From contig DAIOGO010000001.1 in NCBI GenBank assembly GCA_036745195.1, forward strand, positions 26,935 to 90,934: a stretch of 64,000 nucleotides of DNA, written 5' to 3'. This DNA comes from JBFHRE01 sp036745195 (lineage in GTDB: Bacteria > Actinomycetota > Acidimicrobiia > Spongiisociales > ZC4RG35). Positions 31,742-41,611 of the stretch are shown here, in pieces. The notes below the pieces were generated by a model. The model had not been told where the DNA came from. It saw nothing but the letters and a program-made list of their open reading frames with translations, and made no database searches. Both the position numbers and the translations under genes were made by a program. Each line of letters begins with the position of its first letter. The first letter of the stretch is position 1.

Positions 31742-33652
31742 GTGGCATCCACATCAGGTTCGTACGGAGCTTCCCAGATCACCGTGCTCCGGGATCTCGA
31801 GCCCGTTCGCAAACGGCCCGGGATGTACATCGGCTCGACCGGGCCGCGCGGGCTGCACCATCTCGTCTGGGAGGTCGTCGACAACGCCGTCGACGAGGCG
31901 ATGGCCGGCTACTGCACCAGGATCGACGTCACCCTGCTGGCCGACGGCGGTGTGCGGGTCGTCGACAACGGTCGCGGGATCCCGGTCGACACCCACCCGG
32001 AGACAAAGGAATCGGCGCTGACCACCGTCCTGACCAAGCTCCACGCCGGGGGCAAGTTCGAGAGCGGGGCCTATCAGGTGTCGGGAGGCCTGCACGGGGT
32101 GGGGGTGTCGGTGGTGAACGCCCTCTCGTCCCGTTTGGAGGCCGAGGTGCGGCGCGACGGGTTCGTCTGGGAGCAGGCGTTCGAACGCGGGCATCCCAAG
32201 GGCAAAGTCGCCAAGGGGAGACCGTGGAAGCGCGACACCGGCACGACCGTGACCTTTTGGGCAGACAGCCAGATCTTCACCGAGACGACGATGTACGACT
32301 ACGACGTCGTGGCCTCTCGCCTGCGCGAGATGGCCTTCCTCAATCGTGGGGTGGAGATCTCACTGACCGACGAGCGTCAGGATCCCGTCAAGACCGAGCA
32401 GTTCATGTACCGGGGCGGGCTGGTGGATTTCGTCAAACACCTCAACACCAACCGTGAGCCGTTACACGCCCACGTGATCGAACTGACCGACGTCTCCGAG
32501 GAAGCCGAGATGGAGATCGCCCTGCAGTGGACGACGGCCTACACCGAGTCTGTCCTGAGTTTCGCCAACAACATCAACACCCACGAGGGCGGGACTCACG
32601 AGGAAGGCTTCCGCAAGGCGCTGACCAACGCCATCAACGCCTTTGCCCGTTCCAAGAACCTTCTCAAGGAGAAGGACCAGAACCTCACCGGGGAAGACAT
32701 CCGGGAAGGTCTCACGGCGGTCGTCTCGGTCAAGGTGCGTCAGCCCCAGTTCGAAGGTCAGACCAAGACCAAGCTCGGCAACAGCGAGATTCGCTCCTAC
32801 GTGGAGCGGGCGCTCAACCAGAAGCTGCCGGAGTGGCTGGAGCGGTATTCGACCGAGTCGAGGCGCATCGTCGAGAAGTCGGTGACGGCCGCCAAGGCCC
32901 GCGAGGCCGCTCGCAAGGCCCGCGAGCTCACCCGACGCAAGTCGGGGCTCGAGTCCGGGGGTCTCCCCGACAAGCTGGCCGACTGTTCGTCACGAGAGCC
33001 CGAGTACTGCGAGCTGTTCATCGTGGAAGGCAACTCGGCCGCCGGGCCGGCCAAAGAGGCGCGCGACTCCGAGCACCAGGCGGTGCTCCCGATCCGGGGA
33101 AAGATCCTCAACGTCGAGAAGGCCCGCCTCGCCAAGGCCCTGCAGAACGCCGAGGTGCAGGACATCATCACCGCCATGGGGACGGGGATCGGCGAGGAGT
33201 TCGACGCCACCAAGGCCCGTTATCACAAGGTGGTGCTGCTGGCCGACGCCGACGTGGACGGAGCCCACATCCGCACCCTCCTCCTCACCCTGTTCTTCCG
33301 CCACATGCGCGGTCTGATCGAGTCCGGCTACATGTACATCGCCCAGCCGCCGCTGTATCGGGTGAAGGTCGGCTCCAAGGTGTACTACCTCAAGGACGAT
33401 GCCGCCCTCGAGGCCTTCAAGGTCGACCATCCCAAGGTCAAGCCCAGCCGGTTCAAGGGTCTGGGGGAGATGAACGCCGACGAGTTGTGGGACACGACCA
33501 TGAACCCCGAGACCCGCACTCTGCTGCGGGTCGAGCTCGATGATGCCGGGCGGGCCGAACAGACCTTCTCCACGTTGATGGGAGAGGACGTCGCCGACCG
33601 CAAGGCGTTCATCCAGCAGAACGCCAACGACGTCCGCTTCCTGGATATCTGA
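31742..33652 (+). CDS. gyrB: DNA gyrase subunit B
   Basis: 636 residues. GHKL ATPase with VVDNAVDEA and VVDNGRGIPVD, transducer, TOPRIM and C-terminal motifs. TOPRIM Asp residues are D502, D504 and D506 in ADADVDGAH, and the catalytic Glu is E429. The conserved EGDSAGG loop reads EGNSAAGP here: N431 sits at the position of E. coli D426, a known quinolone-resistance site. GTG start with GAGGAG five nt upstream. gyrA follows ten bases later. Confidence 0.97.
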   Translation: MASTSGSYGASQITVLRDLEPVRKRPGMYIGSTGPRGLHHLVWEVVDNAVDEAMAGYCTRIDVTLLADGGVRVVDNGRGIPVDTHPETKESALTTVLTKLHAGGKFESGAYQVSGGLHGVGVSVVNALSSRLEAEVRRDGFVWEQAFERGHPKGKVAKGRPWKRDTGTTVTFWADSQIFTETTMYDYDVVASRLREMAFLNRGVEISLTDERQDPVKTEQFMYRGGLVDFVKHLNTNREPLHAHVIELTDVSEEAEMEIALQWTTAYTESVLSFANNINTHEGGTHEEGFRKALTNAINAFARSKNLLKEKDQNLTGEDIREGLTAVVSVKVRQPQFEGQTKTKLGNSEIRSYVERALNQKLPEWLERYSTESRRIVEKSVTAAKAREAARKARELTRRKSGLESGGLPDKLADCSSREPEYCELFIVEGNSAAGPAKEARDSEHQAVLPIRGKILNVEKARLAKALQNAEVQDIITAMGTGIGEEFDATKARYHKVVLLADADVDGAHIRTLLLTLFFRHMRGLIESGYMYIAQPPLYRVKVGSKVYYLKDDAALEAFKVDHPKVKPSRFKGLGEMNADELWDTTMNPETRTLLRVELDDAGRAEQTFSTLMGEDVADRKAFIQQNANDVRFLDI

Positions 33653-33662
33653 TCGGAGCGCC

Positions 33663-36101
33663 ATGAGCGAAGAGACCACCGAATTCGAAGAGCGGGAACA
33701 GCCCGAGATCGACATCAACACCGAGATGGAGCAGTCGTTCATCGACTATGCCATGTCGGTCATCGTGTCCCGGGCGTTGCCCGACGTTCGCGACGGGCTG
33801 AAGCCGGTGCAGCGCCGAATCATCTGGTCGATGTCGGAGAACAACATCGGCCCCACCACCGCCCACCGCAAGTGCGCCAAGGTGGTCGGCGACGTCATGG
33901 GCAACTACCACCCGCACGGCGACCAGGCCATCTACGACGCCCTGGTGCGGATGGGTCAGCACTTCTCGATGCGCCATCTCCTCATCGACCCGCAGGGGAA
34001 CTTCGGCACCATCGACGACCCGCCGGCCGCTCCCCGTTACACCGAGTGCCGGCTGTCGCATCTCTCCATGCGGCTGCTCGAGGGGATCGACGAGAACACG
34101 GTGAATTTCGAGCCCAACTACTCCGAGGAGATGCAGCAACCGACGGTGTTGCCGGCCCGCTTTCCCAACCTGCTCGTCAACGGGAGTCAGGGAATCGCGG
34201 TGGGGATGGCCACCAACATCCCGCCGCACAACCTCGGCGAGGTGATCGACGCCTGCGTCCACATGATCGACAACCCCGACGCCGACTCGGAGGAGTTGAT
34301 GGGCTTCGTGAAGGGGCCCGACTTCCCGACCGGGGGTTACCTGGTCGGTTTCACGGGCATCAAGGACGCCCTCGCCTCCGGGCGGGGATCGGTGAAGATC
34401 AGGGCCGTGGCCGACGTCCAGGAGCTGAAGCGGGGCCGGACCGGCATCGTGGTGACCGAGTTGCCGTTCCAGGTATCGATCGAACGGGTCATCTCCAAGA
34501 TCAAGACGCTGGTCGACGACAAGCGGATCACCGGCATCTCGGATGTCCGCAACGAGTCCTCGTCGCGGGTCGGCACCCGTCTGGTGATCGAGCTCAAGCG
34601 GGACGCGGTTCCCCAGGTGGTCCTCAACCAGTTGTTCAAGAACACCCCGCTCCAGGACAGCTTTGGATACAACGTGGTGGCGCTGGTCGACGGAGTCCCC
34701 CGAACCCTCAACCTGGCGCAGATGATCGGTCACTATCTCGATCATCAGATGGAGGTCATCGAGCGGCGGACCCGCGACCGCCTCGAGAAGGCGCAGGCCA
34801 GGGCCCACATCCTCGAAGGTTTGATGATCGCGGTCGACAACCTCGACGAGGTGATCGGGATCATCCGGGGATCGGCCGACACCGCCACCGCCCGGGACGC
34901 ACTGATCGAACGGTTCGCCCTCTCCGAGGTCCAGGCCAACGCCATTCTCGAAATGCGGTTGCGCCAGCTCACCGCCCTGTCGATCAACGACCTGCGGGAG
35001 GAGTTGGAGCGGCTCCGGACGACTATCGCCGAGTTGGAGGCGATCCTCGCCAGCCCGATTCGGCGCCGCGAGATCATCAAGACCGAATTGGCCGAGATCA
35101 AGGAGAAGTTCGCTCAACCCCGGCGGTCGCAGATCATCCCCGACGAAGGGGACCTCTCACTGGAGGATCTGATCGCCGACGAGGAACTGATCGTCACCGT
35201 GTCCCAGTCCGGGTACGTGAAGTCGGTTCCGACCAGCACCTACCGCACCCAGGCCAGGGGAGGAAGAGGCGTCAAGGCGGCCGAGTTGAACGAAGACGAC
35301 GTGGTGGTCCACATGGTCCACACCACCGCCCACGCCTATCTGTTGTTCTTCACCAACAAGGGGCGGGTGCATCGAGCCAAAGCCCACCAGATCCCCAAGC
35401 AGTCGCGGATCGCCAAGGGGGTGCTGGCCCAGTCGGTTCTGCCCCTGGAGCCGGAGGAGCGGGTCCAGGCGGTTATCGACACCCGCGACTACGAGACCAA
35501 CCGTTACCTCGTGATGGTGACCAAGCTCGGTCAGGCGAAGAAGACAGAGCTGAAGGAGTACGACTCCCGCAATCAGACGCTCATCGCCATCAACCTGGCC
35601 GACGACGACGAGCTGGTGGCGGTGCGCACCACCAACGGCGAGAACGACATGCTTCTGTTCACCAAGAATGGACAGGGGATCCGCTTCTCCGAAGGTGACC
35701 TCCGGCCGATGGGCCGGGCCACCCAGGGCGTGCGCGGGATCAAGCTCCGAACCGGCGACGAGGTGGTGGGGGCCGCCTCGAACACCGAGGCGGAGGAGGT
35801 CCTGATCATGACCTCGCGCGGATTCGGGAAACGAACGCTGATGGATCAGTTCCCCAAGCAGAACCGGGGCGGGATCGGGGTGAAGGCGATGAAGCTGACC
35901 AAACCGCGGGGAACCCTGATCGGTGCCCGGGCAGTGTCGAGGGAGATGGAGGTGTTCCTGATCTCGTCGACCGGCATCGGCATTCGCACCAAGGTCTCCA
36001 GCATCTCCCGCCAGCAGCGCGATGCGACCGGCGTGAAGGTCATGGATCTCGGTGGGGGAGAACTGGCGGCGTTTGCCATCGTGGTCGGCGAAGACGAGTG
36101 A
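33663..36101 (+). CDS. gyrA: DNA gyrase subunit A
   Basis: 812 residues. Winged-helix and tower domain with active-site Tyr Y126 in PRYTECRL, followed by a six-bladed C-terminal domain containing the GyrA box variant QARGGRG, which marks a gyrase rather than topoisomerase IV. The quinolone region reads HPHGDQAIYD: Q88 replaces E. coli S83. The loop before the Tyr (IDDPPAAPRYTE) is one residue shorter than usual and has Pro in place of Met. A CTCCGGG/CCCGGAG hairpin (36133-36153) lies after the stop, just before the next gene's ribosome site. Confidence 0.97.
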   Translation: MSEETTEFEEREQPEIDINTEMEQSFIDYAMSVIVSRALPDVRDGLKPVQRRIIWSMSENNIGPTTAHRKCAKVVGDVMGNYHPHGDQAIYDALVRMGQHFSMRHLLIDPQGNFGTIDDPPAAPRYTECRLSHLSMRLLEGIDENTVNFEPNYSEEMQQPTVLPARFPNLLVNGSQGIAVGMATNIPPHNLGEVIDACVHMIDNPDADSEELMGFVKGPDFPTGGYLVGFTGIKDALASGRGSVKIRAVADVQELKRGRTGIVVTELPFQVSIERVISKIKTLVDDKRITGISDVRNESSSRVGTRLVIELKRDAVPQVVLNQLFKNTPLQDSFGYNVVALVDGVPRTLNLAQMIGHYLDHQMEVIERRTRDRLEKAQARAHILEGLMIAVDNLDEVIGIIRGSADTATARDALIERFALSEVQANAILEMRLRQLTALSINDLREELERLRTTIAELEAILASPIRRREIIKTELAEIKEKFAQPRRSQIIPDEGDLSLEDLIADEELIVTVSQSGYVKSVPTSTYRTQARGGRGVKAAELNEDDVVVHMVHTTAHAYLLFFTNKGRVHRAKAHQIPKQSRIAKGVLAQSVLPLEPEERVQAVIDTRDYETNRYLVMVTKLGQAKKTELKEYDSRNQTLIAINLADDDELVAVRTTNGENDMLLFTKNGQGIRFSEGDLRPMGRATQGVRGIKLRTGDEVVGAASNTEAEEVLIMTSRGFGKRTLMDQFPKQNRGGIGVKAMKLTKPRGTLIGARAVSREMEVFLISSTGIGIRTKVSSISRQQRDATGVKVMDLGGGELAAFAIVVGEDE

Positions 36102-36163
36102 AACGGCGCGGCGGTCGCGGGGCTGAAGGGGTCTCCGGGTAGACTCCCCGGAGAGGAGATGTC

Positions 36164-36625
36164 ATGACTCAAGTGCGACGAGTTCGGCGGATCATCCGCA
36201 AGTTCGATGCCTGGACCGTGTTCAAGGTGTCGGCGGTCGTGTGGGTGGTGACCGCCATCGCCCTCGTGCTCGGGTTGGTGATGTTCTGGTCGGTGGTCAC
36301 GGCTTCCGGGATTCCGCAACGACTCACCGACTTTCTCATCAAGATCTCCCTGCTCGACCCCGGATCGGCCCCGTTTGCCAACAGCGAGCAATTCATGCGT
36401 TTGGCCGTCTACACCGCCATCCTGGTGGCGGTGGTGGGGACCGCCATGACCACCCTTCTCGCCATCACCTACAACCTGGTGAGCGACGTGGTGGGCGGTA
36501 TCGAGGTCATCGTGCTCGAGGAGACCCTGACTGCCGGACCACCCCCGCCGATGGTGCAACGGGTGCGAGCGGTCCCCGCCCGGGATCAACCCACCGAGGA
36601 GACCCCGGTCATCGCCAAACGGTAG
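36164..36625 (+). CDS. DUF3566 membrane protein
   Basis: 153 residues, two membrane helices (about 22-47 and 76-104) separated by an outside loop, and a polar C-terminal tail. RRIIRKFDAWTVFKVSAVVW and the second-helix region AVVGTAMTTLLAITYNLVSDVVGG are typical of the DUF3566 family found directly after gyrA in actinomycetes (Rv0007 position). Role unknown. GGAGAGGAG lies before the ATG. Confidence 0.9.
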   Translation: MTQVRRVRRIIRKFDAWTVFKVSAVVWVVTAIALVLGLVMFWSVVTASGIPQRLTDFLIKISLLDPGSAPFANSEQFMRLAVYTAILVAVVGTAMTTLLAITYNLVSDVVGGIEVIVLEETLTAGPPPPMVQRVRAVPARDQPTEETPVIAKR

Positions 36626-36643
36626 GCGTTCCCGGTCGTCCTT

Positions 36644-37252
36644 CTACCCCGGCCCGGACTCGGCGATCACCAGACCCATGGCGGCGCAGGCGTCGAGATA
36701 TCGTTCCGCCTGACCCCACACCGGTCCCGGGTGGCTGACCAGGAAGACGCCGGCCGCCAGGCAGACCCCCGCCAGGAAGGGTGGGTGGTCGATCACTGCC
36801 AGGATCCGGGAGCCATCACCGGCGGCCACCGCCGCCAGCGGCCCCTCGGTCGGGCATCGTTCCACCCCGTCGGTGTCGGGTCGCGACAGCAGTCTCCCCA
36901 CCGGTGGCGGGAAGTCGAAGAAGCGGGGTGAGCGCTGCGGCCGCCCCGGTTCGGTGATGGCCAGGCGCACCGTCCCGGAGAGGCGGTGGCCGAGACTCCG
37001 GGCGAGGCCGATCGGGCCGGCGTACGTGACCGTCCCGCCGGTGTCGACCGTCACCGAGCGAACGGTGGGGTCGGCACGACCCACCACCACGTCGAACCCG
37101 TCGGAAGAAACTACCTTCGTCATCCGTCCGGCCCAGCCGGGCGGGGGAGCGAAGTCGGAGACGCCGACGGCCGCCACGTCGGGATGGGCCGCCAACGAGG
37201 CGGCGGCCCGGAGGGCGACTTGGTCGTCACCGGTGACCAGGATCCTCATCAT
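36644..37252 (-). CDS. hypothetical protein with dinucleotide-fold-like N-terminus
   Basis: 202 residues, not recognised. MMRILVTGDDQVALRAAASLAAHPDVAAVGV resembles the first beta-alpha-beta of a Rossmann fold but lacks the GxGxxG spacing. Near the C-terminus HPPFLAGVCLAAGVFLV is hydrophobic. The start overlaps the DUF3039 stop as ATGA, so the two are coexpressed. The frame stays open upstream through the next region, but that part is antisense to a clear flavoprotein gene. Confidence 0.65.
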   Translation of the reverse strand: MMRILVTGDDQVALRAAASLAAHPDVAAVGVSDFAPPPGWAGRMTKVVSSDGFDVVVGRADPTVRSVTVDTGGTVTYAGPIGLARSLGHRLSGTVRLAITEPGRPQRSPRFFDFPPPVGRLLSRPDTDGVERCPTEGPLAAVAAGDGSRILAVIDHPPFLAGVCLAAGVFLVSHPGPVWGQAERYLDACAAMGLVIAESGPG

Positions 37253-37485
37253 CGCCCCCGCAGGCTGCCCAGGATCTCCTTGCAGGTCGGACATACCGGA
37301 TACCGCTCGGGGTCGCGATTGGGAATCCAGCGCTTGCCGCACAGCGCCTCGACCTCTACCCCCTCGATGTTGGATCGGACGATGTCGGCCTTCTTGACGT
37401 AGTGGGCGAATCGCTCGTGATCCCCATCCCCCAGTCGGGGGTCGATTCTGAGGTCGGCTTCGGTAGATGGCGGCACCCGGCCCAT
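37249..37485 (-). CDS. DUF3039 family small zinc-ribbon-like protein
   Basis: 78 residues. HERFAHYVKKADIVRSNIEGVEVEALCGKRWIPNRDPERYPVCPTCKEI carries three Cys (ALCG and CPTC) and matches the actinomycete DUF3039 pattern. Widely conserved in the phylum, function unknown; the Cys set suggests metal binding. ATG at 37485. First gene of a two-gene unit. Confidence 0.85.
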   Translation of the reverse strand: MGRVPPSTEADLRIDPRLGDGDHERFAHYVKKADIVRSNIEGVEVEALCGKRWIPNRDPERYPVCPTCKEILGSLRGR

Positions 37486-37588
37486 TGTGCCAGGCGGGAC
37501 CCCGCCTCCCAACAGTGGTGATGGGTTGGCCCCTTTTTGGGACTTTCTCCGGTGGACCGCCCCGAGACCGCCGCGATACTCTCGCCCG

Positions 37589-38887
37589 ATGGCCGTGAAG
37601 GTGGATGTCGTCGTCGTCGGCGCCGGAGTCATCGGTGCCGCCACCACATTCGAGCTGGCCCGGCAGGGTCGGGCAGTCACAGTGGTGGATGCCGGGCCGG
37701 CGGTGGGAGCCGGATCGACCAGTGCCTCCTCCGCCATAATCCGTTTCCACTTCTCCACCTGGGAGGGGGTCCTCACCGCCTGGGAGTCGGCCGCCATGTG
37801 GAGGGACTTTCCCCGGCACCTGGGGCAGGACCCGGGCGGTCTGGCCCGGTTCGTCGAGACCGGCTGTCTGGTGTTCGACCCCCCCGGGGGCAACCGGGAT
37901 TCGGTGCTGCCCCTGCTCGACCGGGCGGGAATCGATTACGAGTTGCTGGCCCCCTCCGATCTCCGGCTCCGTTTCCCCGCCCTCGACATCGGCGACTTCT
38001 GGCCGCCGAAGCGAGTCGACGATCCCGACTTCGCCGCCGAAGCCACTGCCGAACTGGGCGCCTACTTCACCCCCCAGGCCGGCTTCATCGACGACCCGAT
38101 GCTGGCGGCGGCCAACTTCATGGCGGCGGCCTCGTCCCACGGAGCCCGTCTCCTCCTCAGGCAACGGGTGGTCGAGGTTCGCCGCGATTCCGGCCGGGTG
38201 GCGGGGGTGACCCTGGCCAGTGGAGAGGAGATCGACGCCCCGGTGGTGGTCAACGCCGGTGGGCCGGAATCCGGTGTCCTCAACCGGTTGGCAGGCGTGG
38301 CGGGGGAGATGCGGATTCGGCACCGCCCGTTGCGCCAGGAAGTCATCGTCGCCGCCGCCCCCGACGGGTTCACCGTTGGTGGAGGTGGCACCGTGGTGAG
38401 CGACACCAACTTCGGCACCTACTTCCGCCCACACCCGGGGGGAACACTCTTGATGGGAGGGACCGAGCCGGCCTGCGACGAGTTGGAGTGGGTGGCGGAT
38501 CCGGCGGTGTTCGACGAACACCCGACGATGGAGGGATTCGAGCGGATCTCGCTCAGGGTGGCCCGGCGCCTGCCCACGCTGGGCCTTCCCCACCGGCCGG
38601 TGGGCCTGGCAGCGTTGTACGACGCCAGCGACGACTGGCTGCCGATCTACGACCGGAGCAGCCTGGAGGGGTTCTTCATGGCGTGCGGGACCAGTGGCAA
38701 CCAGTTCAAGAACGCCCCGATGGCGGGTCGTTTCATGGCGGCACTGGTGGAGGCGAGCGAGCGGGGGATCGACCACGACACCACACCGATCCAGGTGGTC
38801 GGGCCCCTCACCGGTCAACCGATCGACCTCGGCGCCTTCTCCCGTCTCCGGGATCGGGCGGTCACCTCTGGCTCGGTGATGGGCTGA
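37589..38887 (+). CDS. FAD-dependent oxidoreductase, sarcosine/D-amino-acid oxidase family
   Basis: 432 residues. N-terminal FAD motif VVVGAGVIGAATTFELARQG (8-27), then SSAIIRFHFSTWEG; the DAO-fold substrate domain and a C-terminal FAD loop (CGTSGNQFKNAPMAGRFMA) follow. It resembles the beta-subunit/DMGDH-like group without a GcvT part. Likely oxidises an N-methylated or secondary amine (inference). The ATG at 37589 sits six nt after a TACTCT hexamer (37577-37582) with TGGACC 18 bp further up, so the transcript is probably leaderless. Confidence 0.87.
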   Translation: MAVKVDVVVVGAGVIGAATTFELARQGRAVTVVDAGPAVGAGSTSASSAIIRFHFSTWEGVLTAWESAAMWRDFPRHLGQDPGGLARFVETGCLVFDPPGGNRDSVLPLLDRAGIDYELLAPSDLRLRFPALDIGDFWPPKRVDDPDFAAEATAELGAYFTPQAGFIDDPMLAAANFMAAASSHGARLLLRQRVVEVRRDSGRVAGVTLASGEEIDAPVVVNAGGPESGVLNRLAGVAGEMRIRHRPLRQEVIVAAAPDGFTVGGGGTVVSDTNFGTYFRPHPGGTLLMGGTEPACDELEWVADPAVFDEHPTMEGFERISLRVARRLPTLGLPHRPVGLAALYDASDDWLPIYDRSSLEGFFMACGTSGNQFKNAPMAGRFMAALVEASERGIDHDTTPIQVVGPLTGQPIDLGAFSRLRDRAVTSGSVMG

Positions 38888-39022
38888 CAATCGACCCCAG
38901 GCCGGGCCAGAGCGGTTGAGGCGTTTCCGACCAGCTGTCGATTTCTCATGGATTCGGTGCCGCTCTAGCGTGGGAACGGCTGCCGCTTGCCGGCGCCTCC
39001 CCATTCGTCTCGAGGTTGGATC

Positions 39023-41605
39023 GTGAAGCTAGTAATCCGGGCGCTTGTCGCCGCCGTCATCAAAGCCCCCTGGTTCCTGATCGTGGGGGCACTCGTTCTC
39101 ACCGGAGTGCTCGGGGCGCTCTCGACCGGCGCCGACCGGTCGACCGGACAGGCGGGGTTCGCCCCCGACAATCCCGAGATCGAGGCCTCCAACACCATTC
39201 AGGAGTTGTTCGGAGCGGATGCGGCCGAATCGGTGATGCAGGTCATCGTGCGCTCGGACAGCGGTGATGTGATCACCGCCGAGGCGCTGGCGGCCGTCGA
39301 GTCCGCCCTCGCCAACCTGAGCGCCAGCGATGTCGGCCAATCCCTCTCGGTTCGACCCGAGCGGCCCCAACCGTTCTTCTCCTACCTGGCCCCGGTGCAG
39401 TTCGGGGCCGAAGCCCAGGGGATCCCGACCGACGCCCTCACCGACGCACAGGTGAAGGAGATCTACCAGGGAACCCTGGCCAATCCCGATGCGGCTGCTC
39501 AGCTGGCCTTTGCCACCCAGTTGGTGGCCGACAAGGAGGATGACGGGCTCAACGAAGCCGGCTTGATCCTCGTCTTCATCGAAGCCGTCGACGGCAGCCA
39601 GGAGGGTGCAGTCGAAGCCCAGATCTCTCGGGAGCAAGCCGTCGCCGAGGCGCTCACGGCGGTCGATCTCCCTGCCGGACTCGAGATCCGGCCCTTCTCA
39701 TTCAACCTGCTGTTCGGGGCCGGAGGAGACTTCGAGTCCGAACTGGGGCGGTTGTTCGCATCTGCGTTTGCGATCATCGTGGCGATCCTCATCTTCGTGT
39801 ACTGGATGCGACCGGTCTCGGGTCGGGGCAAGGTGATCCGCCGATCGCTCGCCGACATGTCGGTCACGATGCTGACGATCGTCATGGCCATAGTGTGGAT
39901 GCAGGGGATCGGAGCCATCTTCCAGAACCTCGGTTGGATCGGGCCCTTCAGCGAGATCGCCCAGATCGTGCCGGTCCTGCTCATCGGTCTCGGAGTGGAC
40001 TACGGGATCCACCTCATCTCCCGTTACCGGGAGGAGGCGGGTGAGGGCCTGGCCGTGGCCGAATCGATCCGGTTGGCGATCGGCACCTCCGGCGTGGCGC
40101 TGACCCTCGCCACCCTCACCACCGTGATCGGTTTCCTCACCAACGTCACCAACCCGGTCCCGGCGTTGAAGGACTTCGGCATCCTCTCCGCCGTCGGCAT
40201 TTTCGCCTCTTTCGCGCTGATGTTGACCTTCGTGCCGGCGTTGCGACTGCTGTTGGACAAGCGGGCCGAGGCGAGGGGAACGCTTCCGGTGGAGGCGTTC
40301 CGCGCCTCGGCAGAGGAGCGGCTGCTGCCAAGGATCATGGAGAAGACGGCCGTGCTGGCCGAGCGTTTCGCCGTCCCCACCTTGGTGGTGATGGTGGCGC
40401 TCGGCGGGCTCGGCTACTACGGGCTGTCCCAACTCGAAACCCGCTTCTCGTTCACCGACTTCCTCCCCGCCGACGCCCCCGAGGTCGAGACGTTCAATAT
40501 CCTCAACGAAGAGTTCGGCGGCGGCTTCGGCGAAACCACCCAGGTGCTGATCGAGGCCCCTGAGGGTGGGGATCTGGCCACTCCCGAGGTCTACAACGCC
40601 CTGCGCCAGGTGGGACAGGACCTGGCCGGCGTCGACGACATCCTCACGATTCCGACGCCGTTCGGGGAGGTGGCGCAGGCGAACAACCCGGTGACGGTCT
40701 TCCAGCAGCTCATCGCCCCGGCAGAACCGGGCGGGATGCCGGCCAACCCTGAGTTGGCCCAGGCGGCAGTCGCCCTGGGCCTCCAGCCGGACGGCTCGGT
40801 ATCGGCCGATGCCGACGTCGCCGGGCTGTGGGCGCTGGCCGCCGAGGCCGCCCCCGAGCAGATGACCAGGGTGGCTCATGTCGCCGGGGAGGGACGGGTC
40901 GACGCCATCCAGGTGGAGATCGGCACCCGGGCCGGCGAGCAGGGTGCCCGTCAGCTGCGAGAGAACCTGATCACTGCTTTTGCTCCGATCGCCGCCTTCG
41001 AAGGGGTGACTGTGACCCCGACCAGTCAGTCGATCATCTCCGACGTGGTGGTCAAGGCCCTCTCCGACTCGCAGGTGAGTTCGCTGCTCTACACGATCAT
41101 CGCCGCCACCATCGTGCTCATCATCAACTTCTGGTTCGAGAACCGGCGCCCGTTCCTCGGTGTCCTCACCATGATCCCGGTGGCGCTGGTGGTGTTGTGG
41201 ACGTTCGGGTTGATGTTCGTGAGCGGGATCCCGTTCGGGCCGGTCACCGCCACACTGGCGGCGCTGGCGGTCGGGATCGGCGTGCCATACACCATTCACC
41301 TGGCGAGGCGCTTCGAGGAGGACCGCAACCGGTTCGACAACATCGAGGACGCCATTCGCTCCACCACCAGACACACCGGTGGTGCCCTGGCCGGGTCGGC
41401 TTTCACCACCGCCGCCGGGTTCGGCATCCTGATCACCTCGTCGCTGACCCCGTTCAAGCAGATGGGCCAGGTCACCGCCTACGCCATCGGCCTGTCCCTG
41501 GTCGGGTCGGTGCTGGTGTTGCCGTCGCTGCTGGTGCTGTGGGAGAGGTGGCATCGCAAGCGCGGCGACCTCGATCAGACCCCCGAGACCGTCTCGGTGG
41601 CGTGA
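39023..41605 (+). CDS. RND-superfamily MMPL-type transporter
   Basis: 860 residues in two repeats. Each repeat has one leading helix (about 13-36 and 450-470), a large outside domain and five further helices (about 235-440 and 685-845). Motifs GLGVDYGIHLISRYREE and AVGIGVPYTIHLARRFEED are the helix-4/loop signatures of MMPL and hopanoid-type exporters. It has no signal of a specific substrate; lipids are usual for the family. GTG at 39023 is taken because of GAGG seven nt upstream. Convergent with the next gene, six bases between stops. Confidence 0.88.
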   Translation: MKLVIRALVAAVIKAPWFLIVGALVLTGVLGALSTGADRSTGQAGFAPDNPEIEASNTIQELFGADAAESVMQVIVRSDSGDVITAEALAAVESALANLSASDVGQSLSVRPERPQPFFSYLAPVQFGAEAQGIPTDALTDAQVKEIYQGTLANPDAAAQLAFATQLVADKEDDGLNEAGLILVFIEAVDGSQEGAVEAQISREQAVAEALTAVDLPAGLEIRPFSFNLLFGAGGDFESELGRLFASAFAIIVAILIFVYWMRPVSGRGKVIRRSLADMSVTMLTIVMAIVWMQGIGAIFQNLGWIGPFSEIAQIVPVLLIGLGVDYGIHLISRYREEAGEGLAVAESIRLAIGTSGVALTLATLTTVIGFLTNVTNPVPALKDFGILSAVGIFASFALMLTFVPALRLLLDKRAEARGTLPVEAFRASAEERLLPRIMEKTAVLAERFAVPTLVVMVALGGLGYYGLSQLETRFSFTDFLPADAPEVETFNILNEEFGGGFGETTQVLIEAPEGGDLATPEVYNALRQVGQDLAGVDDILTIPTPFGEVAQANNPVTVFQQLIAPAEPGGMPANPELAQAAVALGLQPDGSVSADADVAGLWALAAEAAPEQMTRVAHVAGEGRVDAIQVEIGTRAGEQGARQLRENLITAFAPIAAFEGVTVTPTSQSIISDVVVKALSDSQVSSLLYTIIAATIVLIINFWFENRRPFLGVLTMIPVALVVLWTFGLMFVSGIPFGPVTATLAALAVGIGVPYTIHLARRFEEDRNRFDNIEDAIRSTTRHTGGALAGSAFTTAAGFGILITSSLTPFKQMGQVTAYAIGLSLVGSVLVLPSLLVLWERWHRKRGDLDQTPETVSVA

Positions 41606-41611
41606 TCGCTC

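Noticed and set aside
33609..35117. 502-codon minus-strand frame opposite gyrA
   Set aside because: Pure GC-rich shadow; the opposite strand encodes unmistakable GyrA.
36644..39004. A very long minus-strand frame (786 codons) across 37253-39004
   Set aside because: From 37.6 kb on it is antisense to the flavoprotein gene with its FAD motif. Only the last 203 codons, after the ATGA overlap with the DUF3039 gene, look real.
39698..41554. 618-codon minus-strand frame opposite the MMPL gene
   Set aside because: His/Arg/Gly-rich composition typical of antisense to a GC3-rich gene, no recognisable domain.
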